Position numbers and translations under genes: made by a program. Below the pieces are notes generated by a model. The model was not told the DNA's origin and searched no databases. It was given only the letters and a program-made list of their open reading frames with translations. Of a stretch of DNA of 27,456 bases, positions 14,386 through 22,154 are shown piece after piece. The first letter of the stretch is position 1; the number at the start of each line of letters is the position of its first letter. Source of the stretch: Vibrio sp. UBA2441 (GTDB lineage Bacteria > Pseudomonadota > Gammaproteobacteria > Enterobacterales > Vibrionaceae). The stretch covers positions 16,808-44,263 of the forward strand of contig DDQN01000057.1 of assembly GCA_002342685.1 (NCBI GenBank). The letters are read 5' to 3'.

Positions 14386-15315
14386 CTATTCCTGATTTAC
14401 TTCAATAGTTAGGTGGCTGATTTTATCAAACTTTTTCAGCAGTTGTTTATAGTTTTCTGTGGCTAGTGGTTGGCTGGACACTATTGAGATAGCGGCGGAG
14501 TAATGATCGGCACTAATTTTCCATACATGAAGGTCCGCAACAGTACTTCCGGTTTGTCGAAGCGTTTTTAGAATGTCCTGTTTATAGTCATCGCTGATAC
14601 TAGCGTCGAGTAGAATTGGGCTAGTTTGGCGCATTAAGCTTATCGCCCACTTAGTAATAACAACAGCGCCGACGATACCCATTATAGGGTCAAGCCAGTC
14701 CCACCCCAGATATTTACCAACGACCAGAGCTATAATCGCTAGCAGAGACGTCAACGCATCGGCGAGAACATGCATATAAGCTGCTTTTAAGTTGTGGTCG
14801 TTATGATGATGCGCGTGATGCCCATGCCCATTTTCGTGCGAGTGATCGGGTGCATGGTGATGATCATCGTGAAGCAGTAGCATACTTGCAATGTTGACAA
14901 TTAACCCGATGACGGCAACGGTAATGGCCTCGTTAAATTGAATAGATTGTGGAGAAAAAAGGCGATGCAGTGATTCTCCCATCATGATTAACGCGACTAA
15001 CCCGAGTGCGATAGCGCTGGTATATCCGCCTAACACGCTGACTTTACCTGTGCCAAACGAGAAACGTTCACTTTGTGCGTGTTTTTGAGAATATCGATAA
15101 GCAAACAGAGTGATGCAGAATGCTGCGGCATGCGTCCCCATGTGCCAGCCATCTGCCAGCAGGGCCATTGAGCCGTAAATTGTACCAGCCGCTATTTCGA
15201 TAATCATTGTGATAACGGTAAGTAAAAGCACATAATAGGTGCGCTTTTCTCCCTTATGATTGTGTTTTGCAAAGTCATGAGAGTGGGGTAAAACAAAGGC
15301 GTTAGTACTAGTCAT
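14386..15315 (-). CDS. dmeF: Cation diffusion facilitator DmeF, Co/Ni/Zn efflux
   Basis: Inner-membrane proton-coupled exporter of divalent metal ions from the cytoplasm; DmeF proteins mainly handle cobalt and nickel. The 309-aa chain closely follows the family: an N-terminal SHDFAKHNHKGEKRT segment, TM2 with ALLADGWHMGTH, FGTGKVSVLGGY, then a cytoplasmic loop with 13 His in about 27 residues between TM4 and TM5. TM5 has HVLADALTS (transport site) and WLDPIMGIVGA follows. The C-terminal cytoplasmic domain has DASISDDYK and LHVWKIS. Known dmeF genes are often controlled by an RcnR/CsoR-type DmeR; here a MarR gene follows four bases downstream instead. The start ATG 15315 lacks a clear ribosome site, so a leaderless or weakly translated message is possible. 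Confidence 0.94.
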   Translation of the reverse strand: MTSTNAFVLPHSHDFAKHNHKGEKRTYYVLLLTVITMIIEIAAGTIYGSMALLADGWHMGTHAAAFCITLFAYRYSQKHAQSERFSFGTGKVSVLGGYTSAIALGLVALIMMGESLHRLFSPQSIQFNEAITVAVIGLIVNIASMLLLHDDHHHAPDHSHENGHGHHAHHHNDHNLKAAYMHVLADALTSLLAIIALVVGKYLGWDWLDPIMGIVGAVVITKWAISLMRQTSPILLDASISDDYKQDILKTLRQTGSTVADLHVWKISADHYSAAISIVSSQPLATENYKQLLKKFDKISHLTIEVNQE

Positions 15316-15326
15316 AATTATAATGC

Positions 15327-15339
15327 TTTGATAGTCAAA
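15327..15339. promoter_or_regulatory. Palindrome 1, candidate MarR operator at dmeF
   Basis: TTTGATAGTCAAA is a palindrome with arms TTTGA/TCAAA. It overlaps the predicted transcription start of dmeF, 12 bp upstream of the ATG. A second copy lies 32 bp away, centre to centre, or three helical turns. Confidence 0.6.
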
Positions 15340-15342
15340 TTA

Positions 15343-15370
15343 AACATATTTTAGATAGTTTGGATGTCAA
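15343..15370 (-). promoter_or_regulatory. Candidate sigma-70 promoter of dmeF-marR
   Basis: On the minus strand a perfect TTGACA (15370-15365), a 16-base spacer and TATGTT (15348-15343) give a start site near 15337 and a leader of about 22 nt. Confidence 0.5.
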
Positions 15371-15371
15371 A
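15359..15371. promoter_or_regulatory. Palindrome 2, candidate MarR operator at dmeF
   Basis: TTTGGATGTCAAA repeats the pattern of palindrome 1 with one arm mismatch and covers the -35 box TTGACA. A repressor bound here would exclude RNA polymerase. Confidence 0.55.
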
Positions 15372-15478
15372 GTAAAAGTTTTTGCCGTATATATTTGGAT
15401 ATTTGTTGTACTGTTGTCATTAAGCCGTTATCTTGCACCGCTATTTTTATCTATCTACTTATGCAAAAGGAACATCTC

Positions 15479-16864
15479 TTGAGCAAGATTCCATTTTCCC
15501 AACTTTCTCTTTCACCTTCTCTGTTACAGAATCTGGAGTCAATGGGCTACAGTGAGATGACCCCGATCCAGGCTAAATCGCTACCTTTAATGTTAGGTGG
15601 AAAAGATGTGATTGGTCAGGGGAAAACGGGATCAGGCAAAACCGCTGCTTTTGGCTTAAGTTTGCTTACCAACCTAAATGTTAAACGTTTTAGAGTTCAG
15701 TCACTGGTATTGTGTCCTACCAGAGAGCTCGCTGATCAGGTAGCGAAGGAAATCCGCAAGCTGGCTCGTACCATCCACAATATTAAGGTATTGACGTTAT
15801 GCGGTGGAATGCCAATGGGGCCTCAAATTGGTTCCTTGGAACACGGTGCTCATATCTTAGTAGGAACTCCGGGTCGAATTCTGGACCATATGGAGAAGAG
15901 TCGCATTGACCTTTCTGAGCTGAACACTTTAGTGTTGGATGAAGCGGACAGAATGCTGGATATGGGTTTTCAGGACGCACTGGACGCGATTATCAGTGAA
16001 GCACCAAAACAGCGTCAAACTTTACTCTTTAGTGCTACGTTTCCAGAGCAGATTCAATCGATTGCGAACCGAATTATGCTTAAACCAGAACTGGTAAAAG
16101 TAGAGGCGACTCATACCAACACAAGTATTCATCAGTCTTTCTATAAAATCACTGATAATGAAGAGCGTTTGCAAGCCGTACAGAAACTACTGCTAAAACA
16201 TCAGGCAGAGTCGACGGTTGTTTTTTGCAATACCAAGAGAGAAGTGCAAGAAGTGGCTGATGAGCTATATCATGCGGGCTTTGATGTTATTGACTTGCAT
16301 GGTGATCTGGAGCAGCGAGAAAGAGACCAAGCTTTAGTGCAGTTTGCCAATAAGAGCATCTCTATTCTCATTGCCACTGATGTTGCGGCCAGAGGTCTAG
16401 ATGTAGACAATCTGGATATGGTCATTAACTATCAGCTATCTCGTGATCCTGAAGTACACGTCCACCGTATAGGTCGTACAGGAAGAGCTGGCAGTAAAGG
16501 TATGGCTTGTAGCCTGTTTAGTGACAATGAGATGCATCGTGTAGCGATGATTGATGAGTATATGGACTTACCGATTGAGCCCGTAGCACTGCCAAGTGAT
16601 GATGTGCTTTCACTTAAACCATTTCAAGCTCAAATGGCGACGATAGAAATCTCTGGTGGTAAAAAGCAAAAAGTGCGCGCTGGAGATATTTTAGGTGCAT
16701 TGACGGGAGCGAACGGTATTGATGGTAAAAAGGTAGGTAAGATAAACCTTTTTGATATGCGTGCTTATGTTGCTATTGATAAGTCGGTCGCTAAATATGC
16801 ATTGAGTAAACTAGAAAATGGTAAACTAAAAGGGCGTAAGTTCAGAGCGCGTATTTTGAAGTAA
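15479..16864 (+). CDS. dbpA: ATP-dependent RNA helicase DbpA
   Basis: DEAD-box helicase acting in large-subunit ribosome assembly through 23S rRNA hairpin 92. Motifs seen: TPIQAKSLP (Q), GQGKTGSGKTAAFG (I), PTRELADQ (Ia), TPGRILDHME (Ib), VLDEADRMLDMGF (II), FSATFPEQ (III), VVFCNTKRE (IV), TDVAARGLDVD (V) and HRIGRTGRAG (VI). The C-terminal RRM (about 385-461) has GGKKQKVRAGDILGALTGANG and ends KGRKFRARILK, as in E. coli DbpA. I chose TTG 15479 because AAGGAA lies six bases upstream and the 461-aa product then matches the family (E. coli 457 aa). ATG 15461 is in frame but has no ribosome site. Confidence 0.95.
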   Translation: MSKIPFSQLSLSPSLLQNLESMGYSEMTPIQAKSLPLMLGGKDVIGQGKTGSGKTAAFGLSLLTNLNVKRFRVQSLVLCPTRELADQVAKEIRKLARTIHNIKVLTLCGGMPMGPQIGSLEHGAHILVGTPGRILDHMEKSRIDLSELNTLVLDEADRMLDMGFQDALDAIISEAPKQRQTLLFSATFPEQIQSIANRIMLKPELVKVEATHTNTSIHQSFYKITDNEERLQAVQKLLLKHQAESTVVFCNTKREVQEVADELYHAGFDVIDLHGDLEQRERDQALVQFANKSISILIATDVAARGLDVDNLDMVINYQLSRDPEVHVHRIGRTGRAGSKGMACSLFSDNEMHRVAMIDEYMDLPIEPVALPSDDVLSLKPFQAQMATIEISGGKKQKVRAGDILGALTGANGIDGKKVGKINLFDMRAYVAIDKSVAKYALSKLENGKLKGRKFRARILK

Positions 16865-16894
16865 AATCTCCCTAGTTGCATAGAGAAAGATCAC

Positions 16895-16924
16895 AAAAAA
16901 CCTTCCTTATACGGAAGGTTTTTT
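16895..16924. terminator. Bidirectional intrinsic terminator after dbpA
   Basis: AAAAAACCTTCC (16895-16906) pairs with GGAAGGTTTTTT (16913-16924) around a six-base loop. The A and T runs on both sides allow termination on either strand. It lies about 30 bp past the dbpA stop. Confidence 0.9.
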
Positions 16925-16987
16925 ATTGTGAATAATTACTTTAATAGTGATGAATCTCTTCTTTTTTTACTTTTACTTCACTTTTCT

Positions 16988-17003
16988 TTCGACATAAATC
17001 ACA
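16988..17003. promoter_or_regulatory. Possible CRP site upstream of rbsD
   Basis: TTCGA-N6-TCACA has one perfect and one 3/5 arm of the CRP consensus TGTGA-N6-TCACA. Its centre is about 42 bp upstream of a possible start site (weak -10 CATTAT at 17026-17031), the class II distance. Ribose operons are commonly cAMP-CRP dependent. Weak evidence. Confidence 0.3.
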
Positions 17004-17050
17004 CATCTCTTTTGACGTAGAAGCGCATTATATTTTTAACGCTATTATTT

Positions 17051-17066
17051 ATCGAAACGTTTCGAT
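17051..17066. promoter_or_regulatory. RbsR-type operator 1
   Basis: ATCGAAACGTTTCGAT is a perfect 16-bp palindrome with the central CG of LacI-family operators, in the promoter/leader region of the ribose operon. The cognate regulator RbsR is encoded by the last gene of the operon. Confidence 0.8.
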
Positions 17067-17084
17067 GTATTTTTTTCTTGGCTC

Positions 17085-17100
17085 ATCGATACGTTTCGAT
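17085..17100. promoter_or_regulatory. RbsR-type operator 2
   Basis: ATCGATACGTTTCGAT differs from operator 1 at a single base. The centres are 34 bp apart, slightly over three helical turns. It ends 56 bp before the rbsD start. Confidence 0.75.
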
Positions 17101-17156
17101 GGTGATTCACAAATAGTAATCATCAGCTATAAACGGCATGAATACGGAACGCTACT

Positions 17157-17576
17157 ATGAAAAAAACAAAGCTCTTGAACTCCGAACTGTCCTATCTTGT
17201 GGCCACATTGGGTCATACAGATGAAATCACTATTGGTGATGCCGGTTTGCCTATACCTGAAGAAGTAGAGCGCATAGATTTAGCTTTGACTCACGGTGTG
17301 CCGGGATTTATTCAGACAGTTGAAACGCTGTTAAAAGAGTCTCAAATTGAGGGTGTGGTTATTGCCAGCGAAACCAAAGAGGTTAGCCCTGAACTGCATG
17401 CCGAATTACTTTCAGTATTAGAGAAAGACAGCGCAGAGACTGGTAAACATATTGAGATTTCTTATGTATCACATGAAGAATTTAAAGTGAGAACGCTTGA
17501 AAGCCGAGCGGTGGTCAGAACCGGTGAATGTACCCCATATGCCAACGTTATTTTCCAAACTGGCGTTGTCTTTTAG
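17157..17576 (+). CDS. rbsD: D-ribose pyranase
   Basis: Cytoplasmic enzyme that interconverts beta-pyranose and furanose forms of D-ribose so that RbsK receives a usable substrate. The 139-aa length is normal. The active H20 lies in TLGHTDEI, followed by GDAGLPIP, and the C-terminus carries VVRTGECTPYANVI, which lines the active site in the family. The start ATG 17157 has GGAAC about seven bases upstream. It is the first gene of rbsDACBKR, directly downstream of two RbsR-type operators, and is followed by rbsA after 28 nt. Confidence 0.97.
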   Translation: MKKTKLLNSELSYLVATLGHTDEITIGDAGLPIPEEVERIDLALTHGVPGFIQTVETLLKESQIEGVVIASETKEVSPELHAELLSVLEKDSAETGKHIEISYVSHEEFKVRTLESRAVVRTGECTPYANVIFQTGVVF

Positions 17577-17604
17577 AGCTAGCGAGAGAGATTGAGGAAA
17601 AATC

Positions 17605-19110
17605 ATGACTCAAGCAATTTTAGAGCTAAGTGGGATCGATAAAGCATTTCCAGGAGTGAAAGCGCTTGATAACGCCTGCTTAAATGTTTATCCGGGACGC
17701 GTAATGGCGCTATTGGGTGAAAACGGAGCTGGTAAGTCTACACTGATGAAAGTGCTCACCGGCATTTATTCACTAGACGCTGGCACGATTAAATATCAAC
17801 AACAAGATGCGAAATTTGAAGGGCCTAAACATTCTCAAGAAGCGGGCATTAGTATTATTCATCAGGAGCTCAACTTAATTCCAGAGCTTACTATTGCCGA
17901 AAACATCTTTTTGGGCCGGGAAAGAACGTCATCATTAGGCCGCATCTTATGGGCGGATATGTACCGCGAAGCGGACAAGTTACTGGCTCGTCTCAATGTA
18001 AAGCACAGCTCAAAGCAACTTTTAGGTGAATTGAGTTTGGGCGAACAACAGATGGTTGAGATTGCCAAAGCGCTGTCATTTGAATCCAAAGTCATCATTA
18101 TGGATGAACCAACAGATGCTCTGACTGATACAGAAACAGAGTCATTATTTAGGGTAATTGAAGAGCTTCGTCAGGAAGGTTGTGGCATCGTTTATATCTC
18201 GCATCGATTGAAAGAAATTTTTCAAATGTGCGATGACATCACTATATTGCGAGACGGCAAGTTTATCGGTCAGTGTGCTGTTGCGGACACCGATGAAGAC
18301 AGATTGATTGAAATGATGGTTGGTCGCAAGCTTGAAGAACAGTACCCAAGAGTTGACGCAGTACACGGAACTACTTGTTTAGAAGTGAAAAACTTGTCTG
18401 GCGAAGGTGTTAACGATGTTAGCTTCAAGTTGGACCGGGGCGAAATCCTAGGCGTGTCAGGATTAATGGGTGCCGGTCGTACTGAACTGATGAAGGTTAT
18501 ATATGGTGCGCTTGAAAGGCAATCTGGTAGCGTTATTTTAGATGGTAAAACCATTAACCCAGTTAGCCCGCACGATGGCCTCGCAAATGGTATTGCTTAT
18601 ATATCAGAAGATCGCAAGGGTGATGGCTTAGTGCTGAGCTTATCGGTTAAAGACAACATGTCTCTAAGTGCTTTAGAGCATTTGACCAACGGTATGCATA
18701 TCCAACGTAAAGACGAAGCTACTGCTGTTGAGGACTTTATTAAGCTGTTTAATATCAAGACACCTAGCCGTAACCAAATAATCGGAAACTTATCGGGTGG
18801 TAATCAGCAAAAAGTAGCGATAGCTAAAGGTCTGATGACCCGTCCTAAAGTATTGATCCTTGATGAACCAACTCGCGGTGTTGATGTTGGTGCAAAAAAA
18901 GAGATTTACGAACTGATCAATAAATTTAAAGCCGAAGGTATGAGCATCATACTGGTCTCTTCTGAAATGCCAGAAGTACTAGGTATGAGTGACCGAATTA
19001 TGGTGATGCATGAAGGTCATATCAGCGGTGAATTTGATGTATTAAACGCAGACCAAGAAAAATTAATGGCTTGTGCTGTAGGAAAATCAATCGATGAGGT
19101 AGCAGCATGA
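17605..19110 (+). CDS. rbsA: Ribose ABC transporter ATP-binding protein
   Basis: Cytoplasmic ATPase of the high-affinity ribose importer RbsABC. The 501-aa protein carries two ABC domains. The first has Walker A GENGAGKST, signature LSLGEQQMVEIAK and Walker B IIMDEPTDALTD. The second has a degenerate Walker A (GLMGAGRTE), signature LSGGNQQKVAIAK and Walker B LILDEPTRGVDVGAKKE. Such asymmetry is normal for sugar importers of the CUT2 type. AGGA precedes the ATG. The 3' end overlaps rbsC by four bases (ATGA), so the two are translationally coupled. Confidence 0.97.
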   Translation: MTQAILELSGIDKAFPGVKALDNACLNVYPGRVMALLGENGAGKSTLMKVLTGIYSLDAGTIKYQQQDAKFEGPKHSQEAGISIIHQELNLIPELTIAENIFLGRERTSSLGRILWADMYREADKLLARLNVKHSSKQLLGELSLGEQQMVEIAKALSFESKVIIMDEPTDALTDTETESLFRVIEELRQEGCGIVYISHRLKEIFQMCDDITILRDGKFIGQCAVADTDEDRLIEMMVGRKLEEQYPRVDAVHGTTCLEVKNLSGEGVNDVSFKLDRGEILGVSGLMGAGRTELMKVIYGALERQSGSVILDGKTINPVSPHDGLANGIAYISEDRKGDGLVLSLSVKDNMSLSALEHLTNGMHIQRKDEATAVEDFIKLFNIKTPSRNQIIGNLSGGNQQKVAIAKGLMTRPKVLILDEPTRGVDVGAKKEIYELINKFKAEGMSIILVSSEMPEVLGMSDRIMVMHEGHISGEFDVLNADQEKLMACAVGKSIDEVAA

Positions 19111-20093
19111 GTACCCAAATTACAACCAATAAGACTGAACCTATGTTAGATAAAAAACTTTTTAGTAAAGAGTGGTTAATAGAACAGAAGTCACTGATTG
19201 CATTGTTGTTTCTAATAACAGTTGTGTCTTTTTTAAACCCTCACTTCTTTACGGTAGACAACATACTTAACATTTTGAGGCAGACTTCAGTTAATGCCAT
19301 TATCGCAGTAGGTATGACCTTGGTCATCTTAACCGCAGGCATAGATTTAAGTGTCGGGTCGGTGTTAGCACTGTGTGGTGCTTTTGCAGCGAGTCTTGTT
19401 GCAATGGAAGTATCGGTATTTATTGCACTGCCAACTGCACTTGTTGCTGGTGCTGCGCTTGGTGCTATCAGTGGCATCATTATAGCTAAAGGTAAAGTAC
19501 AGGCGTTTATAGCGACGTTGGTAACCATGACATTGCTGCGCGGTGTGACCATGGTTTATACCGATGGCCGTCCAATTTCAACTGGCTTTACCGATACTGC
19601 AGATGCCTTTGCATGGTTTGGTACAGGTTACGCGTTAGGTATTCCGGTACCTGTCTGGATAATGGTGATGGTATTTGCTTCTGCATGGTATGTGTTAAAT
19701 CACACACGCTTTGGCCGCTATGTTTATGCTTTGGGTGGAAACGAATCGGCGACCCGCCTTTCAGGTATCAATGTGGACCGTGTCAAGATAGGTGTATATG
19801 CCGTCTGTGGTCTGTTAGCAGCTCTGGCGGGTATTATCGTTACTTCACGTCTTTCTTCAGCGCAACCAACAGCGGGTATGGCTTATGAGCTAGATGCTAT
19901 TGCCGCGGTGGTCGTCGGTGGTACCAGTTTGGCTGGTGGACGTGGCCGTATTATGGGCACACTCATTGGTGCCTTAATTATCGGCTTCTTGAACAATGCG
20001 CTGAACCTACTCGATGTCTCCTCTTACTATCAGATGATCGCTAAAGCGGTGGTAATACTTCTGGCGGTATTGGTGGATAACAAAAATAAGTAA
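19107..20093 (+). CDS. rbsC: Ribose ABC transporter permease
   Basis: Inner-membrane channel of RbsABC. The 328-aa chain has the BPD_transp_2 fold with 8-10 hydrophobic segments. Family signatures include ILTAGIDLSVGSVLAL near residue 75 and a C-terminal VVVGGTSLAGGRGRIMGTL loop, which contacts the ATPase. It overlaps rbsA by four bases at the 5' end and is separated from rbsB by 96 nt containing a stem-loop. Confidence 0.97.
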   Translation: MSTQITTNKTEPMLDKKLFSKEWLIEQKSLIALLFLITVVSFLNPHFFTVDNILNILRQTSVNAIIAVGMTLVILTAGIDLSVGSVLALCGAFAASLVAMEVSVFIALPTALVAGAALGAISGIIIAKGKVQAFIATLVTMTLLRGVTMVYTDGRPISTGFTDTADAFAWFGTGYALGIPVPVWIMVMVFASAWYVLNHTRFGRYVYALGGNESATRLSGINVDRVKIGVYAVCGLLAALAGIIVTSRLSSAQPTAGMAYELDAIAAVVVGGTSLAGGRGRIMGTLIGALIIGFLNNALNLLDVSSYYQMIAKAVVILLAVLVDNKNK

Positions 20094-20104
20094 TTAAACA
20101 ATTT

Positions 20105-20130
20105 CAGCAGGCTTCAGAATGAGGCTGCTG
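20105..20130 (+). other. Stem-loop between rbsC and rbsB
   Basis: CAGCAG (20105-20110) pairs with CTGCTG (20125-20130), and the inner CTTC/GAGG extends the stem with one bulge. There is no T run, so it is not an obvious terminator. A stem here could stabilise the upstream mRNA end or set the higher rbsB level usual for binding proteins. Confidence 0.5.
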
Positions 20131-20189
20131 GATTATAAATAAACGTCAGATAAGAATCTGGCAACCCCTACGTACAAAGGACTATTAAC

Positions 20190-21068
20190 ATGAAAAAGAT
20201 TGCAACTTTTATCTCTACCGCCGTTTTATCTGCTTCTATGAGTACTTCTGCATTCGCTGAAGACACACTTGCTGTAGTGGTATCAACGCTGAATAATCCG
20301 TTTTTCGTATCGATGAAAGATGGTGCTGAAGCAAAAGCAAAAGAACTTGGCTATAAGCTGATTGTATTGGACTCTCAGAACGATCCAAGTAAAGAGCTAT
20401 CTAACGTAGAGGATTTAACCGTACGTGGTGTTAAAGCTATCCTGATTAACCCAACGGATTCGGATGCCGTTTCAAACGCAATTCGTATGGTTAACCGTTC
20501 TAATATCCCGGTACTTACGCTGGACCGTGGTGCCTCTCGTGGAGAAGTAGCGAGTCACATTGCATCTGATAACGTTGTTGGTGGTGAGTTGGCGGGTAAC
20601 TATATCGCTGAAGTTGTTTCTCAGGACGCAAAAGTTATTCAATTAGAAGGTATTGCGGGTACTTCTGCTGCACGTGAGCGTGGTGAAGGCTTCATGAATG
20701 CAGTGAAAGGCAGCAAAATGCAACTTCTTGCTACCCAACCTGCTGATTTTGACCGTACTAAAGGTCTAAACGTAATGGAAAACTTGCTTGCTGCTAATCC
20801 AGATGTACAAGCGGTATTTGCTCAAAATGACGAAATGGCATTAGGTGCGCTACGTGCAGTTCAGGCTTCTGGTAAGAAAGTCGTTATTGTTGGTTTTGAT
20901 GGTACTGATGATGGTATTGCTGCAGTTGAACGTGGTCAACTTGCTGCGACCGTTGCTCAACAGCCAGCACTTATTGGTTCACTAGGTATCGAAACGGCAG
21001 ACAAAATCCTTAAAGGCCAAACTGTCGATAGCTATATCCCAGTACCTCTGACTATTATTGCAAAATAA
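20190..21068 (+). CDS. rbsB: Ribose ABC transporter periplasmic binding protein
   Basis: Periplasmic receptor delivering D-ribose to RbsA/RbsC and, in enteric bacteria, to a chemoreceptor. The 292-aa precursor has a signal peptide of about 23 residues ending AFA before EDTLAV. The mature part begins AVVVSTLNNPFFVSMKDGAE, typical of ribose-binding proteins. It includes NPTDSDAVSNAI, DRGASRG, GIAGTSAARERGEGF, AQNDEMALGALRA and GFDGTDDG, which supply ring-stacking and hydroxyl-binding residues. AAAGGA precedes the start. A C/G-rich hairpin follows the stop. Confidence 0.97.
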   Translation: MKKIATFISTAVLSASMSTSAFAEDTLAVVVSTLNNPFFVSMKDGAEAKAKELGYKLIVLDSQNDPSKELSNVEDLTVRGVKAILINPTDSDAVSNAIRMVNRSNIPVLTLDRGASRGEVASHIASDNVVGGELAGNYIAEVVSQDAKVIQLEGIAGTSAARERGEGFMNAVKGSKMQLLATQPADFDRTKGLNVMENLLAANPDVQAVFAQNDEMALGALRAVQASGKKVVIVGFDGTDDGIAAVERGQLAATVAQQPALIGSLGIETADKILKGQTVDSYIPVPLTIIAK

Positions 21069-21094
21069 TAACAGAACAACGTTTTAATCCATAA

Positions 21095-21115
21095 AAGGGG
21101 GGGGACTTCCCCCTT
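21095..21115 (+). terminator. G/C-rich hairpin between rbsB and rbsK (attenuator-like)
   Basis: AAGGGGG (21095-21101) pairs with CCCCCTT (21109-21115). The left arm contains a run of eight G (21097-21104). The T tract after the stem is poor, so partial termination is more likely than complete, which would lower rbsK and rbsR relative to rbsB. Confidence 0.5.
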
Positions 21116-21209
21116 GATTTAAACATTAGTGATTTAATTTCTATCTAATAATACGTGATTAAATCAGTGATTTTTGAGCTAACATTCAAGTCGTGAATAG
21201 GTTAATTGT

Positions 21210-22142
21210 ATGAGTAAGCTAGTTGTTCTGGGAAGCGTTAATGCTGACCATGTATTGAAAGTGCCTTCATTCCCGCGTCCGGGAGAAACCTTACATGGCA
21301 GTGGATACCAGGTAATTCCAGGTGGAAAGGGCGCAAATCAGGTAGTTGCTGCCGTTCGCTTAGGAGCAGACACCGCTTTTATCGCCAGTGTTGGAGACGA
21401 TGCCTTTGGTCGTGAGATGCAGGAGAGCTTTGTACAACAGGGTATTGACTCTTCAGCGGTAATGACAGAGCAGGAGACACCCACGGGCATAGCAATGATT
21501 CAGGTTGCTGACACAGGCGAAAACAGTATCTGTATTTCTGCCGAAGCCAATGACAACTTAGATGCGGCAAGAATTACACCTCACCTAGGCTTAATCGAAA
21601 AAGCGGACTATTTGCTTATGCAGCTGGAAACGCCAATTGATGGCGTAGAGCTCGCTGCAAAAATAGCAAATGAGTCAAATACTAAGGTCGTGCTTAATCC
21701 AGCGCCTGCACGAGAACTAAGTGATGACTTATTGTCCCGTGTTGATATCATTACCCCCAACGAAACAGAAGCTGAATTGCTCACTGGCGTGACGGTTTTT
21801 GATGAACCTTCAGCGCGACTTGCCTCTGATATTCTTCATGCTAAAGGTATTGCTACTGTAATGATTACCTTAGGCTCTAAAGGCGTTTGGTTGAGTCGTA
21901 AAAAAGAACAAGGTGAAGTGATTCCAGGCTTCAAAGTTGATGTCACAGATACTACCGCTGCCGGAGATACTTTCAATGGTGCATTGGTGACTGGATTGCT
22001 TGAAGAGATGCCTTTGGATGCAGCGATTGTATTTGCTCATGCGGCGGCGGCTATCTCGGTGACACGTTTTGGTGCTCAAACATCAATACCAAACCGTCAG
22101 GAAGTAGAAGAGTTCATTAGCCAACAATTAATTCAAAAATAA
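21210..22142 (+). CDS. rbsK: Ribokinase
   Basis: Cytoplasmic PfkB-family kinase converting D-ribose to ribose-5-phosphate. The 310-aa length is normal. Signatures are VLGSVNADHVL at the N-terminus (NxD motif binding ribose), the PGGKGANQVVAAVRLG glycine motif near 40, TPNETEAELLTG, and DTTAAGDTFNGALVTG with the catalytic Asp near residue 255. It is 141 nt after rbsB, behind an attenuator-like hairpin, and 12 nt before rbsR. Confidence 0.97.
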   Translation: MSKLVVLGSVNADHVLKVPSFPRPGETLHGSGYQVIPGGKGANQVVAAVRLGADTAFIASVGDDAFGREMQESFVQQGIDSSAVMTEQETPTGIAMIQVADTGENSICISAEANDNLDAARITPHLGLIEKADYLLMQLETPIDGVELAAKIANESNTKVVLNPAPARELSDDLLSRVDIITPNETEAELLTGVTVFDEPSARLASDILHAKGIATVMITLGSKGVWLSRKKEQGEVIPGFKVDVTDTTAAGDTFNGALVTGLLEEMPLDAAIVFAHAAAAISVTRFGAQTSIPNRQEVEEFISQQLIQK

Positions 22143-22154
22143 AGGAAACCTCAC

